49,350 nt of DNA from NCBI GenBank assembly GCA_964516865.1, contig CAZEXD010000002.1:1-49350 (forward strand). The letters are read 5' to 3'. Under the pieces are notes generated by a model that did no database searches, was not told the origin of the DNA, and saw only the letters and a program-made list of their open reading frames with translations. Shown in pieces: positions 8,998 to 16,647 of the stretch (its first letter is position 1; each line of letters opens with the position of its first letter). This DNA is from CAZEXD01 sp964516865. Lineage in GTDB: Bacteria > Patescibacteriota > Minisyncoccia > Minisyncoccales > Staskawiczbacteraceae. Both the position numbers and the translations under genes were made by a program.

Positions 8998-11400
8998 TTA
9001 ATTTAATATTTGTTTTTCTTTTTCCATTACAATTAAATATGTTTTAATAAGCGAGTCCGGATTAACGGAAATGCTATCAATTCCTAATTCTACTAAAAAC
9101 TTTGTAAATTCTGGGTAGTTTGATGGTGCTTCCCCGCAGATTCCAACATATTTATCATTCTCTTTGCAAACCATAATCGCCTCTTCTATCATTTCTAAAA
9201 CCGCCTCATTCCTTTCGTCGCCAATATAGGAAATTCCGCTATTGTCTCTGTCGAGGCCCAAGGTTAATTGGGTTAAATCGTTGCTGCCAATGCTAAATCC
9301 GTCAAAAATCTGCAGAAATTCGTTCGCTAAAATAACATTGGAAGGAACTTCGCACATCACATAAATTTTAATACCATTTTCATCTCTTGATAACCCAACC
9401 TGAGCCATTAAGTCAACAACCTTTTTTCCTTCTTCCAAAGTCCGGCAAAATGGTACCATTACATTCACATTTTTTAAACCAAAAACATCTCTAACTCTTT
9501 TTATTGCCACGCACTCCATTAAAAAAGCGGGTTGATATTTTTCAGAAATATAACGACAGGCGCCACGAAAACCCATCATTGGATTTTGCTCTTCTTCTTC
9601 ATAATAATTTCCTCCAATTAAATTTCGATATTCGTTCGTTTTAAAATCAGAGAATCTCACAATAACCTCTTTTGGATAAACCGCGGCTGCTATTTGGGCG
9701 ATTCCTTCTGCCAACTCTTTCACGAAATACTCTCTTTTATCTTTATGTTCTATAGTGAGTTCGGCGATAATTTTTTTTAGTTTTTTATCTTTTATTTTTT
9801 CAAAATCATAAAGTGCCATCGGATGAACCCTTATCTTTTCGGCGATTATAAATTCTTCTCTCGCTAAACCAATACCGTTATTTGGCAAAAAAGACGACTT
9901 AAAGGCGGTCTGGGGATCGCCTATATTCATCGTAATTTTGGTTTTAATTTTTGTTAATTCTGAAAATTTTGTTTTTTTCACCTCAAAAGGAATGTTGCCG
10001 GAAAATATTCTTCCTTTTCCGCCCTGGGTGCAATCAACCGTCACAATATTACCATTCTTTAAGAGTTTCGTTGCCTTCTCCGTTCCCACCACTGCTGGAA
10101 TTCCAAGTTCGCGAGAAATAATTGCCGCATGGCAAGTTTTTCCGCCTTCATCGGTGATAATTGCCGAGGCGTTTCTCATAATCGGCACCCAGTCGGGATC
10201 AGTCATTTTTGTAACCAAAATATCTCCTCTTTCAAATTGGTTGATTTTAGAAATGTCTTTGATGACTTTTACCCTACCGCTTCCTATTTTTTCGCCTATG
10301 GCAATACCCGTTAAAATGGGTTCTTTATCTGTGTTTATATGATATTCCTCTAAAACCATTTCAGTTTTTGGCAGATGAACTGTTTCTGGTCTTGCTTGAA
10401 CAATATACAATTGTTCTGTTTTGCCGTCTTTTGCCCATTCAATATCCTGAGGCATCCATTTTCCAAACTTTGTTGAATAATAATCTTCGATAATCATCGC
10501 CCACTTTGCCAAAGTTATTATTTCGTCTTCTCTTAAAGAAAACTTCAGTTGGTTGTTTTTTTTCACCTTTATTTCCTTTAATCCCCCATTTTTAGAATAA
10601 CCATATTTTATTGTTTTCCGCCCCAGATTTTTAACAATTATTGATTTATAGCCATTCTTGAGGGTGGGTTTAAAAACATAAAATTCATCGGGGGTGATTT
10701 TTCCTTTTACAATAAGTTCTCCCACGCCCCAGATTGAATTTATTAACACTACATCTGGAAAGCCGGTTTCTGTGTCCAAAGTAAACATTATGCCGGAAGA
10801 CCCCAAATCGCTTCTTACCATTTTTTGTATTCCCAGAGAAAGGGCAAATTCTAATTGATTTATATTCTTTTCTCTTCTGTAAGCGATAACGCGGTCGGTA
10901 AAAGCCGAAGCGAATCCTTTAATTATTGCTTTAAGCAATTCATCTTCTCCTCTTACGTTTAAATATGTTTCAAACTGGCCGGCAAAAGAAGCATTTTCCA
11001 TATCTTCGCAAACCCCAGAACTTCTTACTGCTACATCGGGATTTTCACCATAACTTTCTGCTAATTTCGAATAAGCCATTAAAACTTCTTTTTTTAAATC
11101 ATCGGGGAATGTTGCTTTTAAAATAATTTCTCGGCACCTCTTCCCCGTTTCTTGAATGCTTTCCAAAGATTCGGGATTAAAATCTTTAAAAATTTCTGCT
11201 AAGACTTTGTCTAAATTATTTGCTTTTAAAAATTCCCAATAAAATTTAGTGGTCAAAGCAAATCCATCGGGAACATTCACTCCTTTTGGCGCAAGTTCTT
11301 TATGCATTTCGCCCAAAGAAGCATTTTTTCCGCCTACCAAGGGCACATCTTCAATGCCGACCTCATTAAACCATAAAATATTTTTTTCTTTTTTATCCAT
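8998..11400 (-). CDS. ppsA: Phosphoenolpyruvate synthase
   Basis: It interconverts pyruvate + ATP and PEP + AMP + phosphate. The N-terminal ATP-grasp domain (~1-350) begins FNEVGIEDVPLVGGKNASLG and contains PDVAVRSSGVCEDMENASFAGQ. The central phosphohistidine domain has GGKTCHAAIISRELGIPAVVGT, with the swivelling His. The C-terminal PEP-binding barrel ends with GFSIGSNDLTQLTLGLDRD and YVGICGEAPSN. The length of 800 residues is complete. In a cell without visible pyruvate kinase it could work in either the gluconeogenic or the ATP-forming direction. Confidence 0.95.
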   Translation of the reverse strand: MDKKEKNILWFNEVGIEDVPLVGGKNASLGEMHKELAPKGVNVPDGFALTTKFYWEFLKANNLDKVLAEIFKDFNPESLESIQETGKRCREIILKATFPDDLKKEVLMAYSKLAESYGENPDVAVRSSGVCEDMENASFAGQFETYLNVRGEDELLKAIIKGFASAFTDRVIAYRREKNINQLEFALSLGIQKMVRSDLGSSGIMFTLDTETGFPDVVLINSIWGVGELIVKGKITPDEFYVFKPTLKNGYKSIIVKNLGRKTIKYGYSKNGGLKEIKVKKNNQLKFSLREDEIITLAKWAMIIEDYYSTKFGKWMPQDIEWAKDGKTEQLYIVQARPETVHLPKTEMVLEEYHINTDKEPILTGIAIGEKIGSGRVKVIKDISKINQFERGDILVTKMTDPDWVPIMRNASAIITDEGGKTCHAAIISRELGIPAVVGTEKATKLLKNGNIVTVDCTQGGKGRIFSGNIPFEVKKTKFSELTKIKTKITMNIGDPQTAFKSSFLPNNGIGLAREEFIIAEKIRVHPMALYDFEKIKDKKLKKIIAELTIEHKDKREYFVKELAEGIAQIAAAVYPKEVIVRFSDFKTNEYRNLIGGNYYEEEEQNPMMGFRGACRYISEKYQPAFLMECVAIKRVRDVFGLKNVNVMVPFCRTLEEGKKVVDLMAQVGLSRDENGIKIYVMCEVPSNVILANEFLQIFDGFSIGSNDLTQLTLGLDRDNSGISYIGDERNEAVLEMIEEAIMVCKENDKYVGICGEAPSNYPEFTKFLVELGIDSISVNPDSLIKTYLIVMEKEKQILN

Positions 11401-11433
11401 ATTTATATATTTTATTATTTATTATACTTTAAA

Positions 11434-12450
11434 TTAATTTTTTAATATTTTTTTGGCAATGGCCAATTCTTCGTCGGTTTTAATTGCCAATATCTTTGTG
11501 TTTTTTAAAATATTTAAATTCTTGCATATCATATTTCTTATTTTTGCAGAACCTGAGCCAATTGCGCCGGTAAAAACCAAAACGTCACAGCCGTCCAAAA
11601 TTGCAAAATAAGCGCCGATATATTTTTGAATTGAATAAACGAAAACCTCTAATGCTAATTTTGCCAGCAAATCCCCCTCTTTTATTTTTTTTAACGCTTC
11701 CAGCATGTCTTCTTTTTGGCAAATCCCCTTAATTCCCGACTCTTTGTTTAAAATTTCTTCTGTTTTTTCAATCCCGTATTTTTTAGCAATTTCCAAAACA
11801 ATTCCCGCGTCCAGGTCGCCCGGCCGAGTCATCATCACCAAACCCTGAAGGGGCGTAAAACCCATTGAGGTGTCAACGGCTTTTCCATTTTTAATTGCCG
11901 CGATGCTGGCTCCGCCACCCAAATGACAGGTTATTATTTTTAATTTCTCAAAGGGCTTTTTTAATTTTTTGGCTGCTTCTTTGGCAACATATTCATGGGA
12001 AATTCCATGAAAACCATATCTTCGAAATCCAAATTCTTTTATGATTTGGTGGGGCAAGGCATAGGTATATGATTTTTTTGGCAATTGACTGAAAAACTCT
12101 GTGTCAAAAACCGCATATTGGGCGGTCTGCTTTAAAACCTTCTGACAAATTTTTATTCCCAACACATTAAAGGGATTATGTAAAGGAGCAAGGTGGTTTA
12201 ATTTTTCTAATTCATATAAATTATCTGACGTTATTTTTGTGGGCTTTTGAAAAATATCTTTTCCGTGCACAACTCTGTGGCCAACGATCTGTATTTTAAA
12301 TCCTTTTAATTTATTCAACTCGTCACGCAATATTTTTTTGTAATCATTTCTCGGAATCGCTACAATATTTATCTCCCTTAGGGTTTTTAAATTAAAGTCA
12401 AAAACTTTTAGTTTAATTGATTGTGACCCGCAATTTAAAACTAAAATCAT
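11434..12450 (-). CDS. ackA: Acetate kinase (short form)
   Basis: It makes ATP and acetate from acetyl phosphate. Motifs are MILVLNCGSQSIKLKVF (first ASKHA phosphate loop), GHRVVHG, FDTEFFSQLP (catalytic Asp), RRYGFHGISHEYVA, ITCHLGGGASIAAI, MTRPGDLDAGIV and FTGAIGSGS. At 338 residues it is about 60 shorter than typical enzymes, with the shortening spread over loops; all catalytic motifs are present. It follows pduL with a 27-nt gap, forming the acetyl-CoA to acetate pathway. Confidence 0.92.
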   Translation of the reverse strand: MILVLNCGSQSIKLKVFDFNLKTLREINIVAIPRNDYKKILRDELNKLKGFKIQIVGHRVVHGKDIFQKPTKITSDNLYELEKLNHLAPLHNPFNVLGIKICQKVLKQTAQYAVFDTEFFSQLPKKSYTYALPHQIIKEFGFRRYGFHGISHEYVAKEAAKKLKKPFEKLKIITCHLGGGASIAAIKNGKAVDTSMGFTPLQGLVMMTRPGDLDAGIVLEIAKKYGIEKTEEILNKESGIKGICQKEDMLEALKKIKEGDLLAKLALEVFVYSIQKYIGAYFAILDGCDVLVFTGAIGSGSAKIRNMICKNLNILKNTKILAIKTDEELAIAKKILKN

Positions 12451-12477
12451 ATTAAAAGTAAAATCATAAATTTGAAA

Positions 12478-13056
12478 TTAAGGTTTTAATAATAGTCCTT
12501 TCCCCTTCTTATCAATACCGGCGGCATTTCCCTCATCGGTGTCTAAGTGCAGACAAAGTTTATAATCATCTTTTACTCTTATTAAAACATTATTAAAAAT
12601 TATTCCTCTTTTGCCATCAATTTTTACTGAAACCACCATTCCGTTTTTTAAGCCCAGTTCTTTTGCTTCATTTGTCGCACAATGAATATGGCGAGCGGCA
12701 ATAATTATCCCTTCTTTAAACACAATTTTCTTTTTCGGACTAATTAATATGGCGCCAGGGGTTCCTTTTATATCACCAGAATTTCTAATACAAGGATTTA
12801 TCCCTAAATTTATCGCATCGGTCATTGATATTTCCACTTGAGTTTTATCTCTCGTTGGTCCAACTATTCTAATATTCTTAAGAATTTTAGAATTAACCTT
12901 AAGGTTCACGGTTTCCTCTGCGGCAAAATCGCAAGGTTGGGTCAACTGCCTTAATTTTTTCAGTTTATAATTTTTGCCAAAAAGCGCCTCCAGATCTTTT
13001 TGGCTCAAATGAATATGTCTCGCTGAAACTTCAATTGGAATTCTTTGATTCATCAT
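12478..13056 (-). CDS. pduL: PduL-type phosphate acyltransferase
   Basis: It exchanges CoA and phosphate on an acyl group (acetyl-CoA to acetyl phosphate) and is unrelated to the Pta phosphotransacetylase. The paired zinc-binding beta-barrel motifs are VSARHIHLSQKDLEALFG and IAARHIHCATNEAKELGL, and LHLDTDEGNAAGI is the C-terminal signature. At 192 residues it has no visible encapsulation peptide, so it should be cytosolic. It sits immediately upstream of ackA, giving ATP by substrate-level phosphorylation. Confidence 0.92.
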   Translation of the reverse strand: MMNQRIPIEVSARHIHLSQKDLEALFGKNYKLKKLRQLTQPCDFAAEETVNLKVNSKILKNIRIVGPTRDKTQVEISMTDAINLGINPCIRNSGDIKGTPGAILISPKKKIVFKEGIIIAARHIHCATNEAKELGLKNGMVVSVKIDGKRGIIFNNVLIRVKDDYKLCLHLDTDEGNAAGIDKKGKGLLLKP

Positions 13057-13166
13057 ATAAAATTAACAACAAATTTTTGCCGTTGACACCATATATAAAT
13101 ATAAAATTATAATTAAAATCACAATTATACCTATAATAATTCCTCCGATTGCTATTTTTTTTCCGT

Positions 13167-13394
13167 TTAAACTATTTTTTTAATGCTAATAATTCCCAAT
13201 ATTATGGAAAATAAGGATAATAAAATTAAAACAATTAAGTAAGTGAATAAAATTATTAGGCCTAACGGATTCATTATTAAAAATTTCGCAAATATATATG
13301 GAAAAAAGATAAAAAGAAAAAAAGACACTAAAGACAATATCAAACTAATAACTGCTAGTTTCGATTTTGGTAATTGGTTATTTTGCGAATTCAC
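13167..13394 (-). CDS. Small hydrophobic membrane protein
   Basis: A 75-residue protein with two predicted membrane helices (~14-35 and ~42-70) after a short polar N-terminus (MNSQNNQLPKSK). It ends in the I-x-x-I-K-K pattern seen in small DUF4190-like membrane proteins, but no firm family can be given. Its start overlaps the left edge of the 507-bp duplicated unit by two bases. Confidence 0.55.
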   Translation of the reverse strand: MNSQNNQLPKSKLAVISLILSLVSFFLFIFFPYIFAKFLIMNPLGLIILFTYLIVLILLSLFSIILGIISIKKIV

Positions 13395-13398
13395 GATT

Positions 13399-13812
13399 TT
13401 AAATTAATAAATTAGATTTGATAAAACTTGATGACTTGATAACTGATTGTATAATTTTAACAAAGAATATTAATAATATTCCAATTATTGTGAATAATAA
13501 AGCCCTTTTCCAATTATAACCCGCAATATGGAAAATTAATGATACAAGAAGATATAAAATAATAAGATAAGGTATAACAAACAACGGATTGTAAGAAAAA
13601 GAGATTACTGCATCAAGCGGCTGTATTCTTATGCCCAAAATATCAATAATAATATTTGAAAAAGTAAATCTTTCTATACAAGAAGGAGGTACGGTGGTTT
13701 GAACAAATCCCTGACAACTTCTTTGGATTGATGGTACGCCAAATATCAAAACTAAGATTATAAATAAAATAATTTTCGCAATTGTCGGTTTTAAAAATTG
13801 TTTCCACTTCAT
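13399..13812 (-). CDS. Membrane protein of unknown function, copy 1
   Basis: A 137-residue protein with three to four hydrophobic helices (~11-29, ~68-95, ~101-124). Two Cys (RSCQGF and PPSCIERF) lie in the first extracytoplasmic loop and could form a disulfide. The topology resembles small DUF-type envelope proteins, and no catalytic motif was seen. It is identical in sequence to the upstream copy at 13906-14319. Confidence 0.6.
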   Translation of the reverse strand: MKWKQFLKPTIAKIILFIILVLIFGVPSIQRSCQGFVQTTVPPSCIERFTFSNIIIDILGIRIQPLDAVISFSYNPLFVIPYLIILYLLVSLIFHIAGYNWKRALLFTIIGILLIFFVKIIQSVIKSSSFIKSNLLI

Positions 13813-13875
13813 ATTTTTACATTATACCTTTTTTGGAAAAAATAAAAAAGCTTTTGAGTTAATTTTTAATAATTG

Positions 13876-13904
13876 TTGACTAGGAGAAAAAACTTTAATA
13901 CGAT
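13876..13904 (+). promoter_or_regulatory. Duplicated copy of the RNA1 promoter
   Basis: TTGACT (13876-13881), a 17-nt spacer and TACGAT (13899-13904) are the same bases as the RNA1 promoter 507 bp to the right. Here the promoter points into the 3' end of membrane-gene copy 2 and would make an antisense transcript across it. Confidence 0.65.
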
Positions 13905-13905
13905 T

Positions 13906-14319
13906 TTAAATTAATAAATTAGATTTGATAAAACTTGATGACTTGATAACTGATTGTATAATTTTAACAAAGAATATTAATAATATTCCAATTATTGTGA
14001 ATAATAAAGCCCTTTTCCAATTATAACCCGCAATATGGAAAATTAATGATACAAGAAGATATAAAATAATAAGATAAGGTATAACAAACAACGGATTGTA
14101 AGAAAAAGAGATTACTGCATCAAGCGGCTGTATTCTTATGCCCAAAATATCAATAATAATATTTGAAAAAGTAAATCTTTCTATACAAGAAGGAGGTACG
14201 GTGGTTTGAACAAATCCCTGACAACTTCTTTGGATTGATGGTACGCCAAATATCAAAACTAAGATTATAAATAAAATAATTTTCGCAATTGTCGGTTTTA
14301 AAAATTGTTTCCACTTCAT
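13906..14319 (-). CDS. Membrane protein of unknown function, copy 2
   Basis: The product is identical to that of copy 1 (137 residues, three to four membrane helices, two Cys in the first outer loop). Copy 2 has the natural upstream sequence, facing the RNA1 promoter at 14383-14411 divergently. Its 3' end abuts the duplicated promoter at 13876-13904. Confidence 0.6.
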   Translation of the reverse strand: MKWKQFLKPTIAKIILFIILVLIFGVPSIQRSCQGFVQTTVPPSCIERFTFSNIIIDILGIRIQPLDAVISFSYNPLFVIPYLIILYLLVSLIFHIAGYNWKRALLFTIIGILLIFFVKIIQSVIKSSSFIKSNLLI

Positions 14320-14382
14320 ATTTTTACATTATACCTTTTTTGGAAAAAATAAAAAAGCTTTTGAGTTAATTTTTAATAATTG

Positions 14383-14411
14383 TTGACTAGGAGAAAAAAC
14401 TTTAATACGAT
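14383..14411 (+). promoter_or_regulatory. Sigma-70-type promoter of structured RNA 1
   Basis: TTGACT (14383-14388), a 17-nt spacer and TACGAT (14406-14411) form a near-consensus housekeeping promoter. Transcription should start near 14418, about 15 nt before the closing helix of RNA1. Confidence 0.75.
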
Positions 14412-14417
14412 AATATT

Positions 14418-14695
14418 AGTTTCTTAAATAACTCGCCAAAGAAAGAAGTTGAAGGGCTTCGCGGTCTTCGCCTTCATCAGTAAGTTGCCGACACCTGGTG
14501 TTTTCTTTCCAACGGGATACAGGGTTTGCCACTTCGGCCCTGGAAATCCTACCGGAGTAGCTGAGGGTAGCCAGCACCTCCTTGCATGGCGCCGATCCTC
14601 AGTAAAGAGGTAGGATGGGGAAACTCCGGAGAATTTACTGACTTTCTTTGGCGACAAAGCCCCTGCAATCATGCCTTCGGTTGCAGGGGTATTTT
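14418..14695 (+). ncRNA. Candidate structured non-coding RNA 1
   Basis: About 278 nt, with its own promoter and terminator, and more GC-rich than its surroundings. Helices by inspection: P1 14433-14445/14642-14654 (13 bp, perfect); hairpin 14450-14455/14471-14476; P2 14477-14486/14632-14641; P3 14500-14507/14617-14624; hairpin 14520-14524/14538-14542; P4 14546-14553/14609-14616; P5 14560-14566/14597-14603. A pseudoknot joins GGAGT (14554-14558) to ACTCC (14623-14627), sharing two bases with the end of P3. Two open frames on the opposite strand owe their length to the GC content and show no protein family. I saw no RNase P, tmRNA, SRP or 6S signature. RNA2 repeats the same core. Confidence 0.75.
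14660..14695 (+). terminator. Intrinsic terminator of RNA1
   Basis: CCCCTGCAA (14660-14668) pairs with TTGCAGGGG (14681-14689) and is followed by TATTTTAATT. It begins six bases after the 3' strand of the closing helix P1. Confidence 0.85.
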
Positions 14696-14702
14696 AATTA
14701 GT

Positions 14703-14731
14703 TTGACAAGATAAGAAATAATATTTATAAT
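14703..14731 (+). promoter_or_regulatory. Perfect-consensus sigma-70 promoter of structured RNA 2
   Basis: TTGACA (14703-14708), a 17-nt spacer and TATAAT (14726-14731): both hexamers and the spacing are exactly consensus. The predicted start near 14738 coincides with the first base of the outermost helix of RNA2. Confidence 0.85.
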
Positions 14732-14737
14732 AAAAAT

Positions 14738-15125
14738 AAGCTCTCTGAAAATCATTGACGATAGAAGGAGGAATATCAGGATCGCTTTCCAAAAGCGCGT
14801 CGACCCCCTCGGCAAAGGCAGCTCTGCTAAAAGGCGGGCAGTCCTGCGAGAAGACGCGACTCGCAAACTGCCAGCAACTGCAGCTAGAAATCTCTTACCA
14901 ACGGGTAGGCTAAATTCTGTCGGAGTAGCTAGATGGAGTCGCCGTACTCCCGGTGGGCATTGATCTCTAGCGAAGAGACGGAATGAGAGATTTCTTTCTC
15001 CGCAGAATCCTCTACTCTTGCGCGGAGAGCTGAATTCCCCTATCCCGAGGGTCTGGCTGAGCTTTCTCTGGCGATATTCTCTAAAACCCCGTGCTCGGTG
15101 TTTTAACACCAGCGCGGGTATTTTG
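14738..15125 (+). ncRNA. Candidate structured non-coding RNA 2 (paralogue of RNA1)
   Basis: About 388 nt. It has the RNA1 core with different bases but the same pairing: P3 14886-14896/14985-14995; CCAACGGG in the joining segment (14898-14905), as in RNA1 (14509-14516); P4 14914-14921/14977-14984; GGAGTAGCT after P4; P5 14928-14933/14966-14971; a purine joint (GAAGA); pseudoknot CGGAG (14921-14925) with CTCCG (14998-15002). An extra 5' domain has a long hairpin (GGCAGT..TGCGAG / CTCGCA..ACTGCC, 14837-14874). Its loop can pair with CGCGTC at 14796-14801. The outer helix is AAGCTC (14738-14743)/GAGCTT (15059-15064). The 3' flank CTTTCTCTGGCGA resembles that of RNA1 (CTTTCTTTGGCGA). Confidence 0.75.
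15087..15125 (+). terminator. Intrinsic terminator of RNA2
   Basis: CCCGTGCT (15088-15095) pairs with AGCGCGGG (15111-15118), with a nested hairpin GGTGTT/AACACC inside and TATTTTG after it. It has the same layout as the RNA1 terminator. Confidence 0.85.
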
Positions 15126-15306
15126 TTTATTAAAAAAATTTGTGCGTCTGAGTTGATGTTTTCGCTCGCATCATTTTAATATCAACTTGAGTAATTTAAG
15201 TAGTTGTATCGGTATAAATTTCCAAAAAATAGCGACCTCTATAATTATTCAAAGCAAAGAAAGCCGAAGAGAAATATCAGAAAATACAGGGTATGGGAAG
15301 GCGCTA

Positions 15307-15332
15307 CTTTTTCCCACAAACTCCGCAAATTC
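15307..15332. repeat. 26-bp exact copy of the 3' end of gap
   Basis: These 26 bases are identical to 16655-16680, the last codons of the GAPDH gene and the bases around its stop. The two copies bracket the clan-CD peptidase gene in direct orientation, as if the peptidase segment had been inserted with, or had created, a duplication of the gap end. Confidence 0.85.
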
Positions 15333-15347
15333 AGCGAAATAAGTTGT

Positions 15348-16592
15348 TTAGGGGAATTGAGCCAATATATCGCCATAAATCATTCCTTGATTATGATAAG
15401 TTCTTCTTAATGCTTTTCCAACTATTTTTTCTTCAAAAAGATATTTCTCAAAAGAATTTGGTCTTTCTTCTCCTTCAACTTCTATTACTGTCCAGACCCC
15501 AGATTTCAACCAAGTTTGAGGCCAACAACAAAAGGAACTAGACCAATAATAAGTTATGTCTTGCATGCATGCAGCATCAACGTTCACAAATAATGACGGG
15601 GCGCCATTTATCAAAGAATAATTTAGTATGTCTTCGTTGGTGGTATAGATATATTGGTTTACCTCAGATAAATCTCTACTTGTTGTCGGAACAGGATCTT
15701 TAAAACCCAGGCCCAAAGAGTTTGGGTCCCCGTGAACGTAATACATTAATGAGAGCGGTTTCTCTTTTATTTTTTCGTTTATAGCAGAAAGATTAGAGTT
15801 TAATAAAACTTCCGTAGGATAAAAAAACTTAATATTATTATAGTTTGTTAATATTTCACTGGGACTACCAAGGTTTAGTGCCCCTGACCCACCTAATACA
15901 TTATCATCCCAAGCAATGTATAATATTTTCCTAGCAAAAATCGGTATGATTGAGTTATAATTGTTGTGATAATTTATAAAATTAGAAAAAACAGCAATAA
16001 TAAACTCCTTTTTTTGTGTTTCATTATATATTACTGGCTCAAAAACAAATGATAATGCAACGTCCTTACATCCATTAGCATTCCTGCCTATATAAGAGTA
16101 AAAATTATTCTCGTTATCTAAATCTAACATCCATTGGGCAGATCGGCTAATCGTAGACTCCCCCGTTTTAGGATCCGTCCAATATGCCGGTTCTTGTTTT
16201 TTAACAACGGGTAAATCTTGCCCGACTATAATAGCATATCCAACATTATCGTTTTTGACCAAATCTTCTATAAAAACGTCGAATTCTTCAATAGTAGAAT
16301 TTGTAAACTTTCTTACGCCAATATTTTCGATACCTAAATGATTTTTTACCGCGGTAAAATATTGATTAAATACGCTAATATTATCTGGATTATCATAATA
16401 CCCATTTTCCTTTATTATAATTGTTACCTTATTTCTGCTTTCATCGTAATCGCAATTAAAGGGTTTTGTTTTACCAGTACTTTCGTCAATACCATAAACA
16501 ATCGTAGATGGTTCAAATTCAGTGTTGTGAGTAGTTTTTTTAAATAGCAAAAAAAAGTTGACGCTTATCGCAACCAAAATTATCAAGACCAA
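15348..16592 (-). CDS. Membrane-anchored clan-CD (C25/caspase-like) cysteine peptidase
   Basis: About 414 residues: an N-terminal signal anchor, then an extracytoplasmic domain. Two blocks match the clan-CD catalytic pattern: LSLMYYVHGDPNSLGLGF (hydrophobic run, then His-Gly) and SLFVNVDAACMQDITYYW (hydrophobic run, then Ala-Cys), about 55 residues apart. GKALRRTYHNQGMIYGD near the C-terminus resembles the end of gingipain-type C25 domains. The open frame has only a TTG start at 16592. An ATG at 16626 is out of frame because of a run of eight A (minus 16620-16613). With seven A the protein would begin MNKKIAIVLVVLVLIILV, an ideal anchor. Either the run varies, or the sequence has an indel, or TTG is used. 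Confidence 0.65.
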   Translation of the reverse strand: MVLIILVAISVNFFLLFKKTTHNTEFEPSTIVYGIDESTGKTKPFNCDYDESRNKVTIIIKENGYYDNPDNISVFNQYFTAVKNHLGIENIGVRKFTNSTIEEFDVFIEDLVKNDNVGYAIIVGQDLPVVKKQEPAYWTDPKTGESTISRSAQWMLDLDNENNFYSYIGRNANGCKDVALSFVFEPVIYNETQKKEFIIAVFSNFINYHNNYNSIIPIFARKILYIAWDDNVLGGSGALNLGSPSEILTNYNNIKFFYPTEVLLNSNLSAINEKIKEKPLSLMYYVHGDPNSLGLGFKDPVPTTSRDLSEVNQYIYTTNEDILNYSLINGAPSLFVNVDAACMQDITYYWSSSFCCWPQTWLKSGVWTVIEVEGEERPNSFEKYLFEEKIVGKALRRTYHNQGMIYGDILAQFP

Positions 16593-16647
16593 TACTACTA
16601 AAACTATAGCGATTTTTTTTATTCATAAACAATCGTATTCGTCTTTA

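Larger units (their letters stand above)
13393..14406. repeat. Perfect 507-bp tandem duplication
   Basis: Unit 1 is 13393-13899 and unit 2 is 13900-14406, with a third ACGAT at 14407-14411. By eye the two units are identical base for base. Each carries one copy of a 137-residue membrane protein gene (minus strand) and one copy of the TTGACT...TACGAT promoter (plus strand). The boundary word ACGAT occurs at 13393, 13900 and 14407, which suggests recombination across a 5-bp microhomology. Perfect identity means a very recent event or an assembly artefact. Confidence 0.9.

Noticed and set aside
13057..13160. Possible small membrane peptide on the minus strand
   Set aside because: A hydrophobic frame (KKIAIGGIIIGIIVILIII, then YLYMVSTAKICC) is open but has no start codon; the frame is closed upstream before any ATG, GTG or TTG.
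14546..14627. HDV-like ribozyme
   Set aside because: P4, P5 and the pseudoknot are nested in an order similar to HDV P1-P3-P2, but P4 lies deep inside a longer RNA, the P5 loop is large, and no HDV core residues could be placed. I keep this only as a topological resemblance.
14424..15109. Two minus-strand open frames (82 and 146 residues) over the RNA region
   Set aside because: Their composition is odd (many Arg, Pro, Gly), they match no family pattern, and they run opposite to two promoter-to-terminator units with extensive base pairing. They are shadows of structured RNA.
14418..15125. RNA1 or RNA2 as RNase P RNA, tmRNA, SRP RNA, 6S RNA or a group I intron
   Set aside because: The universal motifs (GAGGAAAGTCC and ACAGAA of RNase P, the tRNA-like ends of tmRNA, the SRP tetraloop helix, the open-bubble rod of 6S) are absent, and the helix order does not fit the group I P3-P7 pattern.
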